Shown: positions 38,647-53,800 of the stretch, piece after piece
Layout: the number at the start of each line of letters is the position of its first letter
How positions within the stretch are numbered: position 1 is the stretch's first letter
Origin: Mastigias papua
Lineage: Eukaryota; Cnidaria; Scyphozoa; Rhizostomeae; Mastigiidae
Assembly: GCA_964019165.1 (NCBI GenBank)
Contig: OZ025286.1
Span: 8,727,688 to 8,791,687 of the forward strand
Reading direction: 5' to 3'
Length of the DNA stretch: 64,000 bases
Position numbers and translations under genes: made by a program
The notes under the pieces: model-generated
Database searches by the model: none
What the model saw: only the letters and a program-made list of their open reading frames with translations
Told to the model about the DNA's origin: nothing

Positions 38647-39759
38647 TCATATGATCATCAAATCTGTAGTCATTGCTGTATTGTCAGACTTTACACACAT
38701 ACGTATATTAAGCCCATCACAAGTAATGACAGTATGTGCATATACTGTTGTATGATTGAAATTGAGTGCAAGTGCGTCAGTCTCATGCATTAAACGACTT
38801 TTACATCTATTGTTGCACCGATGCCAATAGTTTAGCCAATGTTTCCTACTCAAATTAGCTTTAGTCTTTGTTTTTACACTATATACAGCTTTAAAGTGCT
38901 TTACATGTCGCAAAACTGACAGTACTATCCAAGACTTACAATCACTATAAGTACGTGTGTCATAGCTCCAAAACATAATCTAAGCATATTTGAACAATGA
39001 ATCTAGCATTTATAATATCATATGACCATCAGATCTGTAGTCATTGCTGTATTGTCAGACTTTACACACATACGTATATTAGGCCCATCACAAGTAATGA
39101 CCGTATGTGCATATACTGTTGTATGATTGAAATTGAGTGCAAGTGCGTGAATATCATGCATTAAACGACTTTTACATCTATTGTTGCACCGATGCCAATA
39201 GTTTAGCCAATGTTTCCTACTCAAATTAGCTTTAGTCTTTGTTTTTCCACTATATACAGCTTTAAAGTGCTTTACATGTAGCAAAACTGACAGTACTATC
39301 CAAGACTTACAATCACTATAAGTACGTGTGTCATAGCTCCAAAACATAATCTAAGCATATTTGAATAGTGAATCTAGCATTTATAATATCATATGACCAT
39401 CAGATCTGTAGTCATTGCTGTATTGTCAGACTTTACACACATACGTATATTAGGCCCATCACAAGTAATGACAGTATGTGCATATACTGTTGTATGATTG
39501 AAATTGAGTGCAAGTGCGTGAATCTCATGCATTAAACGACTTTTACATCTATTGTTGCACCGATGCCAATAGTTTAGCCAATGTTTCCTACTCAAATTAG
39601 CTTTAGTCTTTGTTTTTACACTATATACAGCTTTAAAGTTCTTTACATGTCGCAAAACTGACAGTACTATGCAAGACTTACAATCACTATAAGTACGTGT
39701 GTCATAGCTCCAAAACATAATCTAAGCATATTTGAACAATGAATCTAGCATTTATAATA
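38647..39759. repeat. Trimer HOR, copy 3 (1113 bp, last monomer hybrid)
   Basis: Units at 38647 and 39018 repeat the first two units of copies 1 and 2. The third (39389) begins as e but ends with AAGTTCTTTAC and CTATGCAAG, the right half of another type, so the expansion ends inside this monomer, between about 39522 and 39640. Confidence 0.9.
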
Positions 39760-40501
39760 TCATATGACCATCAGATCTGTGGTCATTGCTGTATTGTCAG
39801 ACTTTACACATATACGTATTTTTGGCCCATCACAAGCAATGACATTATGTGCATATACTGTTGTATGATTGAAATTGAGTGCAAGTGTGTGAATCTCATG
39901 CATTAAACGACTTTTACATCTATTGTTGCACCGATGCCAATAGTTTAGCCAATGTTTCCTACTCAACTTAGCTTTAGTCTTTGTTTTTACACTATATACA
40001 GCTTTAAAGTGCTTTACATGTCGCAACACTGACAGCACTATCCAACACTTACAATCACTATAAGTACGTGTGTCATAGCTCCAAACCATAATCTAAGCAT
40101 ATTTGAATAGTGAATCTAGCATTTATAATATCATATGACCATCTGATCTGTAGTCATTGCTGTATTGTCAGACTTTACACACATACGTATATTAGGCCCA
40201 TCACAAGTAATGACAGTATGTGCATATACTGTTGTATGATTGAAATTGAGTGCAAGTGCGTCAGTCTCATGCATTAAACGACTTTTACATCTATTGTTGC
40301 ACCGATGCCAATAGTTTAGCCAATGTTTCCTACTCAAATTAGCTTTAGTCTTTGTTTTTACACTATATACAGCTTTAAAGTGCTTTACATGTCGCAAAAC
40401 TGACAGTACTATCCAAGACTTACAATCACTATAAGTACGTGTGTCATAGCTCCAAAACATAATCTAAGCATATTTGAACAATGAATCTAGCATTTATAAT
40501 A
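39760..40501. repeat. Two linking monomers (b-like, d-like)
   Basis: The unit at 39760 is type b on the right (GCAACACTG, CCAACACTT, CCAAACCATAATC) but reads CATCACAAGCAATG, and has a private GACAGCACTATCC. The unit at 40131 has CCATCTGATC like d. Confidence 0.8.
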
Positions 40502-42356
40502 TCATATGACCATCAGATCTGTAGTCATTGCTGTATTGTCAGACTTTACACACATACGTATATTAGGCCCATCACAAGTAATGACAGTATGTGCATATAC
40601 TGTTAAATGATTGAAATTGAGTGCAAGTGCGTCAATCTCATGCATTAAACGACTTTTACATCTATTGTTGCACCGATGCCAATAGTTTAGCCAATGTTTC
40701 CTACTCAAATTAGCTTTAGTCTTTGTTTTTACACTATATACAGCTTTAACGTTCTTTACATGTCGCAAAACTGACAGTACTATGCAAGACTTACAATCAC
40801 TATAAGTACGTGTGTCATAGCTCCAAAACATAATCTAAGCATATTTGAACAATGAATCTAGCATTTATAATATCATATGACCATCAGATCTGTGGTCATT
40901 GCTGTATTGTCAGACTTTACACATATACGTATTTTTGGCCCATCAAAAGCAATGACATTATGTGCATATACTGTTGTATGATTGAAATTGAGTGCAAGTG
41001 TGTGAATCTCATGCATTAAACGACTTTTACATCTATTGTTGCACCGATGCCAATAGTTTAGCCAATGTTTCCTACTCAAATTAGCTTTAGTCTTTGTTTT
41101 TACACTATATACAGCTTTAAAGTGCTTTACATGTCGCAAAACTGACAGTACTATCCAAGACTTACAATCACTATAAGTACGTGTGTCATAGCTCCAAAAC
41201 ATAATCTAAGCATATTTGAATAGTGAATCTAGCATTTATAATATCATATGATCATCAAATCTGTAGTCATTGCTGTATTGTCAGACTTTACACACATACG
41301 TATATTAGGCCCATCACAAGTAATGACAGTATGTGCATATACTGTTGTATGATTGAAATTGAGTGCAAGTGCGTCAGTCTCATGCATTAAACGACTTTTA
41401 CATCTATTGTTGCACCGATGCCAATAGTTTAGCCAATGTTTCCTACTCAAATTAGCTTTAGTCTTTGTTTTTACACTATATACAGCTTTAAAGTGCTTTA
41501 CATGTCGCAAAACTGACAGTACTATCCAAGACTTACAATCACTATAAGTACGTGTGTCATAGCTCCAAAACATAATCTAAGCATATTTGAACAATGAATC
41601 TAGCATTTATAATATCATATGACCATCAGATCTGTAGTCATTGCTGTATTGTCAGACTTTACACACATACGTATATTAGGCCCATCACAAGTAATGACAG
41701 TATGTGCATATACTGTTGTATGATTGAAATTGAGTGCAAGTGCGTCAGTCTCATGCATTAAACGACTTTTACATCTATTGTTGCACCGATGCCAATAGTT
41801 TAGCCAATGTTTCCTTCTTAAATTAGCTGTAATCTGCGATTGTAGACTATATACAGCTTTAAAGTTCTTTACATGTCGCAAAACTGACAGTACTATCCAA
41901 GACTTACAATCACTATAAGTACGTGTGTCATAGCTCCAAAACATAATCTAAGCATATTTGAACAATGAATCTAGCATTTATAATATCTTATGACCATCAG
42001 ACCTGCGGTCATTGCACTAGTGTCAGACTTTACACACATACGTATATTAGGCCCATCACAAGTAATGACAGTATGTGCATATAATGTTGTATGATTGAAA
42101 TTGAGTGCAAGTGCGTCAATCTCATGCATTTAACGACTGTTACATCTATTGTTGCACCGATGCCAATAGTTTAGCCAATGTTTCCTACTCAAATTAGCTT
42201 TAGTCTGTGCTTTTACACTATATACAGCTTTAAAGTGCTTTACATGTCGCAAAACTGACAGTACTATCCAAGACTTACAATCACTATAAGTACGTGTGTC
42301 ATAGCTCCAAAACATAATCTAAGCATATTTGAACAATGAATCTAGCATTTATAATA
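40502..42356. repeat. Five-monomer block, copy 1 (1855 bp)
   Basis: Units at 40502 (CTGTTAAATGATTG), 40873 (CATCAAAAGCAATGACATT), 41244 (f), 41615 (G class, CTTCTTAAATTAGC) and 41986 (TCTTATGACC, GCACTAGTG, ATATAATGTTG and the rel 146 stop allele with ACGACTGTTAC). The block repeats immediately to the right. Confidence 0.92.
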
Positions 42357-45324
42357 TCATATGACCATCAGATCTGTAGTCATTGCTGTATTGTCAGACT
42401 TTACACACATACGTATATTAGGCCCATCACAAGTAATGACAGTATGTGCATATACTGTTAAATGATTGAAATTGAGTGCAAGTGCGTCAATCTCATGCAT
42501 TAAACGACTTTTACATCTATTGTTGCACCGATGCCAATAGTTTAGCCAATGTTTCCTACTCAAATTAGCTTTAGTCTTTGTTTTTACACTATATACAGCT
42601 TTAAAGTTCTTTACATGTCGCAAAACTGACAGTACTATGCAAGACTTACAATCACTATAAGTACGTGTGTCATAGCTCCAAAACATAATCTAAGCATATT
42701 TGAACAATGAATCTAGCATTTATAATATCATATGACCATCAGATCTGTGGTCATTGCTGTATTGTCAGACTTTACACATATACGTATTTTTGGCCCATCA
42801 AAAGCAATGACATTATGTGCATATACTGTTGTATGATTGAAATTGAGTGCAAGTGTGTGAATCTCATGCATTAAACGACTTTTACATCTATTGTTGCACC
42901 GATGCCAATAGTTTAGCCAATGTTTCCTACTCAAATTAGCTTTAGTCTTTGTTTTTACACTATATACAGCTTTAAAGTGCTTTACATGTCGCAAAACTGA
43001 CAGTACTATCCAAGACTTACAATCACTATAAGTACGTGTGTCATAGCTCCAAAACATAATCTAAGCATATTTGAATAGTGAATCTAGCATTTATAATATC
43101 ATATGATCATCAAATCTGTAGTCATTGCTGTATTGTTAGACTTTACACACATACGTATATTAGGCCCATCACAAGTAATGACAGTATGTGCATATACTGT
43201 TGTATGATTGAAATTGAGTGCAAGTGCGTCAGTCTCATGCATTAAACGACTTTTACATCTATTGTTGCACCGATGCCAATAGTTTAGCCAATGTTTCCTA
43301 CTCAAATTAGCTTTAGTCTTTGTTTTTACACTATATACAGCTTTAAAGTGCTTTACATGTCGCAAAACTGACAGTACTATCCAAGACTTACAATCACTAT
43401 AAGTACGTGTGTCATAGCTCCAAAACATAATCTAAGCATATTTGAACAATGAATCTAGCATTTATAATATCATATGACCATCAGATCTGTAGTCATTGCT
43501 GTATTGTCAGACTTTACACACATACGTATATTAGGCCCATCACAAGTAATGACAGTATGTGCATATACTGTTGTATGATTGAAATTGAGTGCAAGTGCGT
43601 CAGTCTCATGCATTAAACGACTTTTACATCTATTGTTGCACCGATGCCAATAGTTTAGCCAATGTTTCCTTCTTAAATTAGCTGTAATCTGCGATTGTAG
43701 ACTATATACAGCTTTAAAGTTCTTTACATGTCGCAAAACTGACAGTACTATCCAAGACTTACAATCACTATAAGTACGTGTGTCATAGCTCCAAAACATA
43801 ATCTAAGCATATTTGAACAATGAATCTAGCATTTATAATATCTTATGACCATCAGACCTGCGGTCATTGCACTAGTGTCAGACTTTACACACATACGTAT
43901 ATTAGGCCCATCACAAGTAATGACAGTATGTGCATATAATGTTGTATGATTGAAATTGAGTGCAAGTGCGTCAATCTCATGCATTTAACGACTGTTACAT
44001 CTATTGTTGCACCGATGCCAATAGTTTAGCCAATGTTTCCTACTCAAATTAGCTTTAGTCTGTGCTTTTACACTATATACAGCTTTAAAGTGCTTTACAT
44101 GTCGCAAAACTGACAGTACTATCCAAGACTTACAATCACTATAAGTACGTGTGTCATAGCTCCAAAACATAATCTAAGCATATTTGAACAATGAATCTAG
44201 CATTTATAATATCATATGACCATCAGATCTGTAGTCATTGCTGTATTGTCAGACTTTACACACATACGTATATTAGGCCCATCACAAGTAATGACAGTAT
44301 GTGCATATACTGTTGTATGATTGAAATTGAGTGCAAGTGCGTCAGTCTCATGCATTAAACGACTTTTACATCTATTGTTGCACCGATGCCAATAGTTTAG
44401 CCAATGTTTCCTACTCAAATTAGCTTTAGTCTTTGTTTTTACACTATATACAGCTTTAAAGTGCTTTACATGTCGCAAAACTGACAGTACTATCCAAGAC
44501 TTACAATCACTATAAGTACGTGTGTCATAGCTCCAAAACATAATCTAAGCATATTTGAACAATGAATCTAGCATTTATAATATCATATGACCATCAGATC
44601 TGTAGTCATTGCTGTATTGTCAGACTTTACACACATACGTATATTAGGCCCATCACAAGTAATGACAGTATGTGCATATACTGTTGTATGATTGAAATTG
44701 AGTGCAAGTGCGTTAATCTCATGCATTTAACGACTTTTACATCTATTGTTGCACCGATGCCAATAGTTTAGCCAATGTTTCCTACTCAAATTAGCTTTAG
44801 TCTGTGCTTTTACACTATATACAGCTTTAAAGTGCTTTACATGTCGCAAAACTGACAGTACTATCCAAGACTTACAATCACTATAAGTACGTGTGTCATA
44901 GCTCCAAAACATAATCTAAGCATATTTGAACAATGAATCTAGCATTTATAATATCATATGACCATCAGATCTGTAGTCATTGCTGTATTGTCAGACTTTA
45001 CACACATACGTATATTAGGCCCATCACAAGTAATGACAGTATGTGCATATACTGTTAAATGATTGAAATTGAGTGCAAGTGCGTCAATCTCATGCATTAA
45101 ACGACTTTTACATCTATTGTTGCACCGATGCCAAAAGTTTAGCCAATGTTTCCTACTCAAATTAGCTTTAGTCTTTGATTTTACACTATATACAGCTTTA
45201 AAGTGCTTTACATGTCGCAAAACTGACAGTACTATCCAAGACTTACAATCACTATAAGTACGTGTGTTATAGCTCCAAAACATAATCTAAGCATATTTGA
45301 ATAGTGAATCTAGCATTTATAATA
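42357..45324. repeat. Eight-monomer HOR, copy 1 (2968 bp)
   Basis: Its first five units (42357-44211) duplicate 40502-42356; I count about two differences in 1855 bp (CTTTAACGTTC/CTTTAAAGTTC and TTGTCAG/TTGTTAG). Units at 44212, 44583 and 44954 follow. 44583 carries the rel 146 stop allele and GTGCGTTAATC; 44954 has CTGTTAAATG, GTCTTTGATTTT and GTGTGTTATAGC. Confidence 0.92.
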
Positions 45325-48292
45325 TCATATGATCATCAAATCTGTAGTCATTGCTGTATTGTCAGACTTTACACACATACGTATATTAGGCCCATCACAA
45401 GTAATGACAGTATGTGCATATACTGTTAAATGATTGAAATTGAGTGCAAGTGCGTCAATCTCATGCATTAAACGACTTTTACATCTATTGTTGCACCGAT
45501 GCCAATAGTTTAGCCAATGTTTCCTACTCAAATTAGCTTTAGTCTTTGTTTTTACACTATATACAGCTTTAAAGTTCTTTACATGTCGCAAAACTGACAG
45601 TACTATGCAAGACTTACAATCACTATAAGTACGTGTGTCATAGCTCCAAAACATAATCTAAGCATATTTGAACAATGAATCTAGCATTTATAATATCATA
45701 TGACCATCAGATCTGTGGTCATTGCTGTATTGTCAGACTTTACACATATACGTATTTTTGGCCCATCAAAAGCAATGACATTATGTGCATATACTGTTGT
45801 ATGATTGAAATTGAGTGCAAGTGTGTGAATCTCATGCATTAAACGACTTTTACATCTATTGTTGCACCGATGCCAATAGTTTAGCCAATGTTTCCTACTC
45901 AAATTAGCTTTAGTCTTTGTTTTTACACTATATACAGCTTTAAAGTGCTTTACATGTCGCAAAACTGACAGTACTATCCAAGACTTACAATCACTATAAG
46001 TACGTGTGTCATAGCTCCAAAACATAATCTAAGCATATTTGAATAGTGAATCTAGCATTTATAATATCATATGATCATCAAATCTGTAGTCATTGCTGTA
46101 TTGTCAGACTTTACACACATACGTATATTAGGCCCATCACAAGTAATGACAGTATGTGCATATACTGTTGTATGATTGAAATTGAGTGCAAGTGCGTCAG
46201 TCTCATGCATTAAACGACTTTTACATCTATTGTTGCACCGATGCCAATAGTTTAGCCAATGTTTCCTACTCAAATTAGCTTTAGTCTTTGTTTTTACACT
46301 ATATACAGCTTTAAAGTGCTTTACATGTCGCAAAACTGACAGTACTATCCAAGACTTACAATCACTATAAGTACGTGTGTCATAGCTCCAAAACATAATC
46401 TAAGCATATTTGAACAATGAATCTAGCATTTATAATATCATATGACCATCAGATCTGTAGTCATTGCTGTATTGTCAGACTTTACACACATACGTATATT
46501 AGGCCCATCACAAGTAATGACAGTATGTGCATATACTGTTGTATGATTGAAATTGAGTGCAAGTGCGTCAGTCTCATGCATTAAACGACTTTTACATCTA
46601 TTGTTGCACCGATGCCAATAGTTTAGCCAATGTTTCCTTCTTAAATTAGCTGTAATCTGCGATTGTAGACTATATACAGCTTTAAAGTTCTTTACATGTC
46701 GCAAAACTGACAGTACTATCCAAGACTTACAATCACTATAAGTACGTGTGTCATAGCTCCAAAACATAATCTAAGCATATTTGAACAATGAATCTAGCAT
46801 TTATAATATCTTATGACCATCAGACCTGCGGTCATTGCACTAGTGTCAGACTTTACACACATACGTATATTAGGCCCATCACAAGTAATGACAGTATGTG
46901 CATATAATGTTGTATGATTGAAATTGAGTGCAAGTGCGTCAATCTCATGCATTTAACGACTGTTACATCTATTGTTGCACCGATGCCAATAGTTTAGCCA
47001 ATGTTTCCTACTCAAATTAGCTTTAGTCTGTGCTTTTACACTATATACAGCTTTAAAGTGCTTTACATGTCGCAAAACTGACAGTACTATCCAAGACTTA
47101 CAATCACTATAAGTACGTGTGTCATAGCTCCAAAACATAATCTAAGCATATTTGAACAATGAATCTAGCATTTATAATATCATATGACCATCATATCTGT
47201 AGTCATTGCTGTATTGTCAGACTTTACACACATACGTATATTAGGCCCATCACAAGTAATGACAGTATGTGCATATACTGTTGTATGATTGAAATTGAGT
47301 GCAAGTGCGTCAGTCTCATGCATTAAACGACTTTTACATCTATTGTTGCACCGATGCCAATAGTTTAGCCAATGTTTCCTACTCAAATTAGCTTTAGTCT
47401 TTGTTTTTACACTATATACAGCTTTAAAGTGCTTTACATGTCGCAAAACTGACAGTACTATCCAAGACTTACAATCACTATAAGTACGTGTGTCATAGCT
47501 CCAAAACATAATCTAAGCATATTTGAACAATGAATCTAGCATTTATAATATCATATGACCATCAGATCTGTAGTCATTGCTGTATTGTCAGACTTTACAC
47601 ACATACGTATATTAGGCCCATCACAAGTAATGACAGTATGTGCATATACTGTTGTATGATTGAAATTGAGTGCAAGTGCGTCAATCTCATGCATTTAACG
47701 ACTTTTACATCTATTGTTGCACCGATGCCAATAGTTTAGCCAATGTTTCCTACTCAAATTAGCTTTAGTCTGTGCTTTTACACTATATACAGCTTTAAAG
47801 TGCTTTACATGTCGCAAAACTGACAGTACTATCCAAGACTTACAATCACTATAAGTACGTGTGTCATAGCTCCAAAACATAATCTAAGCATATTTGAACA
47901 ATGAATCTAGCATTTATAATATCATATGACCATCAGATCTGTAGTCATTGCTGTATTGTCAGACTTTACACACATACGTATATTAGGCCCATCACAAGTA
48001 ATGACAGTATGTGCATATACTGTTAAATGATTGAAATTGAGTGCAAGTGCGTCAATCTCATGCATTAAACGACTTTTACATCTATTGTTGCACCGATGCC
48101 AATAGTTTAGCCAATGTTTCCTACTCAAATTAGCTTTAGTCTTTGATTTTACACTATATACAGCTTTAAAGTGCTTTACATGTCGCAAAACTGACAGTAC
48201 TATCCAAGACTTACAATCACTATAAGTACGTGTGTTATAGCTCCAAAACATAATCTAAGCATATTTGAATAGTGAATCTAGCATTTATAATA
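45325..48292. repeat. Eight-monomer HOR, copy 2 (2968 bp)
   Basis: Units at 45325, 45696, 46067, 46438, 46809, 47180, 47551 and 47922 match copy 1 one for one at an offset of 2968 bp. I count only about six differences, for example CATCATATCTG at 47180, TTGTCAG at 46067 and CCAATAGTTT at 47922 against CCAAAAGTTT at 44954. The first unit starts with f-like TGATCATCAAATCTG, so the exchange point lies near the left edge of 45325. Confidence 0.93.
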
Positions 48293-50147
48293 TCATATGA
48301 TCATCAAATCTGTAGTCATTGCTGTATTGTCAGACTTTACACACATACGTATATTAGGCCCATCACAAGTAATGACAGTATGTGCATATACTGTTGTATG
48401 ATTGAAATTGAGTGCAAGTGCGTCAGTCTCATGCATTAAACGACTTTTACATCTATTGTTGCACCGATGCCAATAGTTTAGCCAATGTTTCCTACTCAAA
48501 TTAGCTTTAGTCTTTGTTTTTACACTATATACAGCTTTAAAGTGCTTTACATGTCGCAAAACTGACAGTACTATCCAAGACTTACAATCACTATTAGTAC
48601 GTGTGTCACAGCTCCAAAACATAATCTAAGCATATTTGAACAGTGAATCTAGCATTTATAAAATCATATGACCATCAGATCTGTGGTCATTGCTGTATTG
48701 TCAGACTTTACACACATACGTATATTAGGCCCATCACAAGTAATGACAGTATGTGCATATACTGTTGTATGATTGAAATTGAGTGCAAGTGCGTGAATCT
48801 CATGCATTAAACGACTTTTACATCTATTGTTGCACCGATGCCAATAGTTTAGCCAATGTTTCCTACTCAAATTAGCTTTAGTCTTTGTTTTTACACTATA
48901 TACAGCTTTAAAGTGCTTTACATGTCGCAAAACTGACAGTACTATCCAAGACTTACAATCACTATAAGTACGTGTGTCATAGCTCCAAAACATAATCTAA
49001 GCATATTTGAATAGTGAATCTAGCATTTATAATATCATATGATCATCAAATCTGTAGTCATTGCTGTATTGTCAGACTTTACACACATACGTATATTAGG
49101 CCCATCACAAGTAATGACAGTATGTGCATATACTGTTGTATGATTGAAATTGAGTGCAAGTGCGTCAGTCTCATGCATTAAACGACTTTTACATCTATTG
49201 TTGCACCGATGCCAATAGTTTAGCCAATGTTTCCTACTCAACTTAGCTTTAGTCTTTGTTTTTACACTATATACAGCTTTAAAGTGCTTTACATGTCGCA
49301 AAACTGACAGTACTATCCAAGACTTACAATCACTATAAGTACGTGTGTCATAGCTCCAAAACATAATCTAAGCATATTTGAACAATGAATCTAGCATTTA
49401 TAATATCATATGACCATCAGATCTGTAGTCATTGCTGTATTGTCAGACTTTACACACATACGTATATTAGGCCCATCACAAGTAATGACAGTATGTGCAT
49501 ATACTGTTGTATGATTGAAATTGAGTGCAAGTGCGTCAGTCTCATGCATTAAACGACTTTTACATCTATTGTTGCACCGATGCCAATAGTTTAGCCAATG
49601 TTTCCTTCTTAAATTAGCTGTAATCTGCGATTGTAGACTATATACAGCTTTAAAGTTCTTTACATGTCGCAAAACTGACAGTACTATCCAAGACTTACAA
49701 TCACTATAAGTACGTGTGTCATAGCTCCAAAACATAATCTAAGCATATTTGAACAATGAATCTAGCATTTATAATATCATATGACCATCAGATCTGTAGT
49801 CATTGCTGTATTGTCAGACTTTACACACATACGTATATTAGGCCCATCACAAGTAATGACAGTATGTGCATATACTGTTAAATGATTGAAATTGAGTGCA
49901 AGTGCGTCAATCTCATGCATTAAACGACTTTTACATCTATTGTTGAACCGATGCCAATAGTTTAGCCAATGTTTCCTACTCAAATTAGCTTTAGTCTTTG
50001 TTTTTACACTATATACAGCTTTAAAGTGCTTTACATGTCGCAAAACTGACAGTACTATCCAAGACTTACAATCACTATAAGTACGTGTGTCATAGCTCCA
50101 AAACATAATCTAAGCATATTTGAATAGTGAATCTAGCATTTATAATA
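48293..50147. repeat. Five mixed monomers
   Basis: Units at 48293 (f with private CACTATTAGTACG and GTCACAGCTCC), 48664 (ATAAAATCATATG left edge, e-like right), 49035 (f left, TCAACTTAGC right), 49406 (G class, CTTCTTAAATTAGC) and 49777 (CTGTTAAATG, private TTGAACCGATG). No tandem block is evident. Confidence 0.8.
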
Positions 50148-50889
50148 TCATATGACCATCAGATCTGTAGTCATTGCTGTATTGTCAGACTTTACACACA
50201 TACGTATATTAGGCCCATCACAAGTAATGACAGTATGTGCATATACTGTTGTATGATTGAAATTGAGTGCAAGTGCGTGAATCTCATGCATTAAACGACT
50301 TTTACATCTATTGTTGCACCGATGCCAATAGTTTAGCCAATGTTTCCTACTCAAATTAGCTTTAGTCTTTGTTTTTACACTATATACAGCTTTAAAGTTC
50401 TTTACTTCTCGCAAAACTGACAGTACTATCCAACACTTACAATCACTATAAGTACGTGTGTCATAGCTCCAAAACATAATCTAAGCATATTTGAACAATG
50501 AATCTAGCATTTATAATATCATATGACCATCAGATCTGTGGTCATTGCTGTATTGTCAGACTTTACACATATACGTATTTTTGGCCCATCAAAAGCAATG
50601 ACATTATGTGCATATACTGTTGTATGAGTGAAATTGAGTGCAAGTGTGTGAATCTCATGCATTAAACGACTTTTACATCTATTGTTGCACCGATGCCAAT
50701 AGCTTAGCCAATGTTTCCTACTCAACTTAGCTTTAGTCTTTGTTTTTACACTATATACAGCTTTAAAGTGCTTTACATGTCGCAACACTGACAGTACTAT
50801 CCAACACTTACAATCACTATAAGTACGTGTGTCATAGCTCCAAACCATAATCTAAGCATATTTGAATAGTGAATCTAGCATTTATAATA
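50148..50889. repeat. Two monomers preceding the 9/10-unit HOR
   Basis: The unit at 50148 is e-like on the left with TTTACTTCTCGC and CCAACACTT on the right. The unit at 50519 is type b with TATGAGTG and AATAGCTTAGCC. A closely similar pair follows at 51261 and 51632, an offset of three units. Confidence 0.8.
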
Positions 50890-53800
50890 TCTTATGACCA
50901 TCAGACCTGCGGTCATTGCACTAGTGTCAGACTTTACACACATACGTATATTAGGCCCATCACAAGTAATGACAGTATGTGCATATACTGTTAAATGATT
51001 GAAATTGAGTGCAAGTGCGTCAATCTCATGCATTAAACGACTTTTACATCTATTGTTGCACCGATGCCAATAGTTTAGCCAATGTTTCCTACTCAAATTA
51101 GCTTTAGTCTTTGTTTTTACACTATATACAGCTTTAAAGTGCTTTACATGTCGCAAAACTGACAGTACTATCCAAGACTTACAATCACTATAAGTACGTG
51201 TGTCATAGCTCCAAAACATAATCTAAGCATATTTGAATAGTGAATCTAGCATTTATAATATCATATGACCATCAGATCTGTAGTCATTGCTGTATTGTCA
51301 GACTTTACACACATACGTATATTAAGCCCATCACAAGTAATGACAGTATGTGCATATACTGTTGTATGATTGAAATTGAGTGCAAGTGCGTGAATCTCAT
51401 GCATTAAACGACTTTTACATCTATTGTTGCACCGATGCCAATAGTTTAGCCAATGTTTCCTACTCAAATTAGCTTTAGTCTTTGTTTTTACACTATATAC
51501 AGCTTTAAAGTTCTTTACATGTCGCAAAACTGACAGTACTATCCAACACTTACAATCACTATAAGTACGTGTGTCATAGCTCCAAAACATAATCTAAGCA
51601 TATTTGAACAATGAATCTAGCATTTATAATATCATATGACCATCAGATCTGTGGTCATTGCTGTATTGTCAGACTTTACACATATACGTATTTTTGGCCC
51701 ATCAAAAGCAATGACATTATGTGCATATACTGTTGTATGATTGAAATTGAGTGCAAGTGTGTGAATCTCATGCATTAAACGACTTTTACATCTATTGTTG
51801 CACCGATGCCAATAGCTTAGCCAATGTTTCCTACTCAACTTAGCTTTAGTCTTTGTTTTTACACTATATACAGCTTTAAAGTGCTTTACATGTCGCAACA
51901 CTGACAGTACTATCCAACACTTACAATCACTATAAGTACGTGTGTCATAGCTCCAAACCATAATCTAAGCATATTTGAATAGTGAATCTAGCATTTATAA
52001 TATCATATGACCATCAGATCTGTAGTCATTGCTGTATTGTCAGACTTTACACACATACGTATATTAGGCCCATCACAAGTAATGACAGTATGTGCATATA
52101 CTGTTGTATGATTGAAATTGAGTGCAAGTGCGTGAATCTCATGCATTAAACGACTTTTACATCTATTGTTGCACCGATGCCAATAGTTTAGCCAATGTTT
52201 CCTACTCAACTTAGCTTTAGTCTTTGTTTTTACACTATATACAGCTTTAAAGTGCTTTACATGTCGCAAAACTGACAGTACTATCCAAGACTTACAATCA
52301 CTATAAGTACGTGTGTCATAGCTCCAAAACATAATCTAAGCATATTTGAATAGTGAATCTAGCATTTATAATATCATATGATCATCAAATCTGTAGTCAT
52401 TGCTGTATTGTCAGACTTTACACACATACGTATATTAGGCCCATCACAAGTAATGACAGTATGTGCATATACTGTTGTATGATTGAAATTGAGTGCAAGT
52501 GCGTCAGTCTCATGCATTAAACGACTTTTACATCTATTGTTGCACCGATGCCAATAGTTTAGCCAATGTTTCCTTCTTAAATTAGCTGTAATCTGCGATT
52601 GTAGACTATATACAGCTTTAAAGTTCTTTACATGTCGCAAAACTGACAGTACTATCCAAGACTTACAATCACTATAAGCACGTGTGTCATAGCTCCAAAA
52701 CATAATCTAAGCATATTTGAACAATGAATCTAGCATTTATAATATCTTATGACCATCAGACCTGCGGTCATTGCACTAGTGTCAGACTTTACACACATAC
52801 GTATATTAGGCCCATCACAAGTAATGACAGTATGTGCATATACTGTTGTATGATTGAAATTGAGTGCAAGTGCGTCAATCTCATGCATTAAACGACTTTT
52901 ACATCTATTGTTGCACCGATGCCAATAGTTTAGCCAATGTTTCCTACTCAAATTAGCTTTAGTCTGTGCTTTTACACTATATACAGCTTTAAAGTGCTTT
53001 ACATGTCGCAAAACTGACAGTACTATCCAAGACTTACAATCACTATAAGTACGTGTGTCATAGCTCCAAAACATAATCTAAGCATATTTGAACAATGAAT
53101 CTAGCATTTATAATATCATATGACCATCAGATCTGTAGTCATTGCTGTATTGTCAGACTTTACACACATACGTATATTAGGCCCATCACAAGTAATGACA
53201 GTATGTGCATATACTGTTAAATGATTGAAATTGAGTGCAAGTGCGTCAATCTCATGCATTAAACGACTTTTACATCTATTGTTGCACCGATGCCAATAGT
53301 TTAGCCAATGTTTCCTACTCAAATTAGCTTTAGTCTGTGCCTTTACACTATATACAGCTTTAAAGTTCTTTATATGTCGCAAAACTGGCAGTACTATCCA
53401 AGACTTACAATCACTATAAGTACGTGTGTCATAGCTCCAAAACATAATCTAAGCATATTTGAACAGTGAATCTACCATTTATAAAATCATATGACCATCA
53501 GATCTGTGGTCATTGCTGTATTGTCAGACTTTACACACATACGTATATTAGGCCCATCACAAGTAATGACAGTATGTGCATATACCGTTGTATGATTGAA
53601 AGTGAGTGCAAGTGCGTCAGTCTCATGCATTAAACGACTTTTACATCTATTATTGCACCGATGCCAATAGTTTAGCCAATGTTTCCTTCTCAAATTAGCT
53701 GTAATCTGCGTTTGCAGACTATATACAGCTTTCAAGTTCTTTACTTGTCGCAAAACTGACAGTACTATCCAAGACTTACAATCACTATAAGTACGTGTGT

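Noticed and set aside
45063..45257. Plus-strand frame of 64 codons
   Set aside because: It exists only because two private base changes in the unit at 44954 removed stops (CCAAAAGTTT and GTCTTTGATTTT). It is a chance frame.
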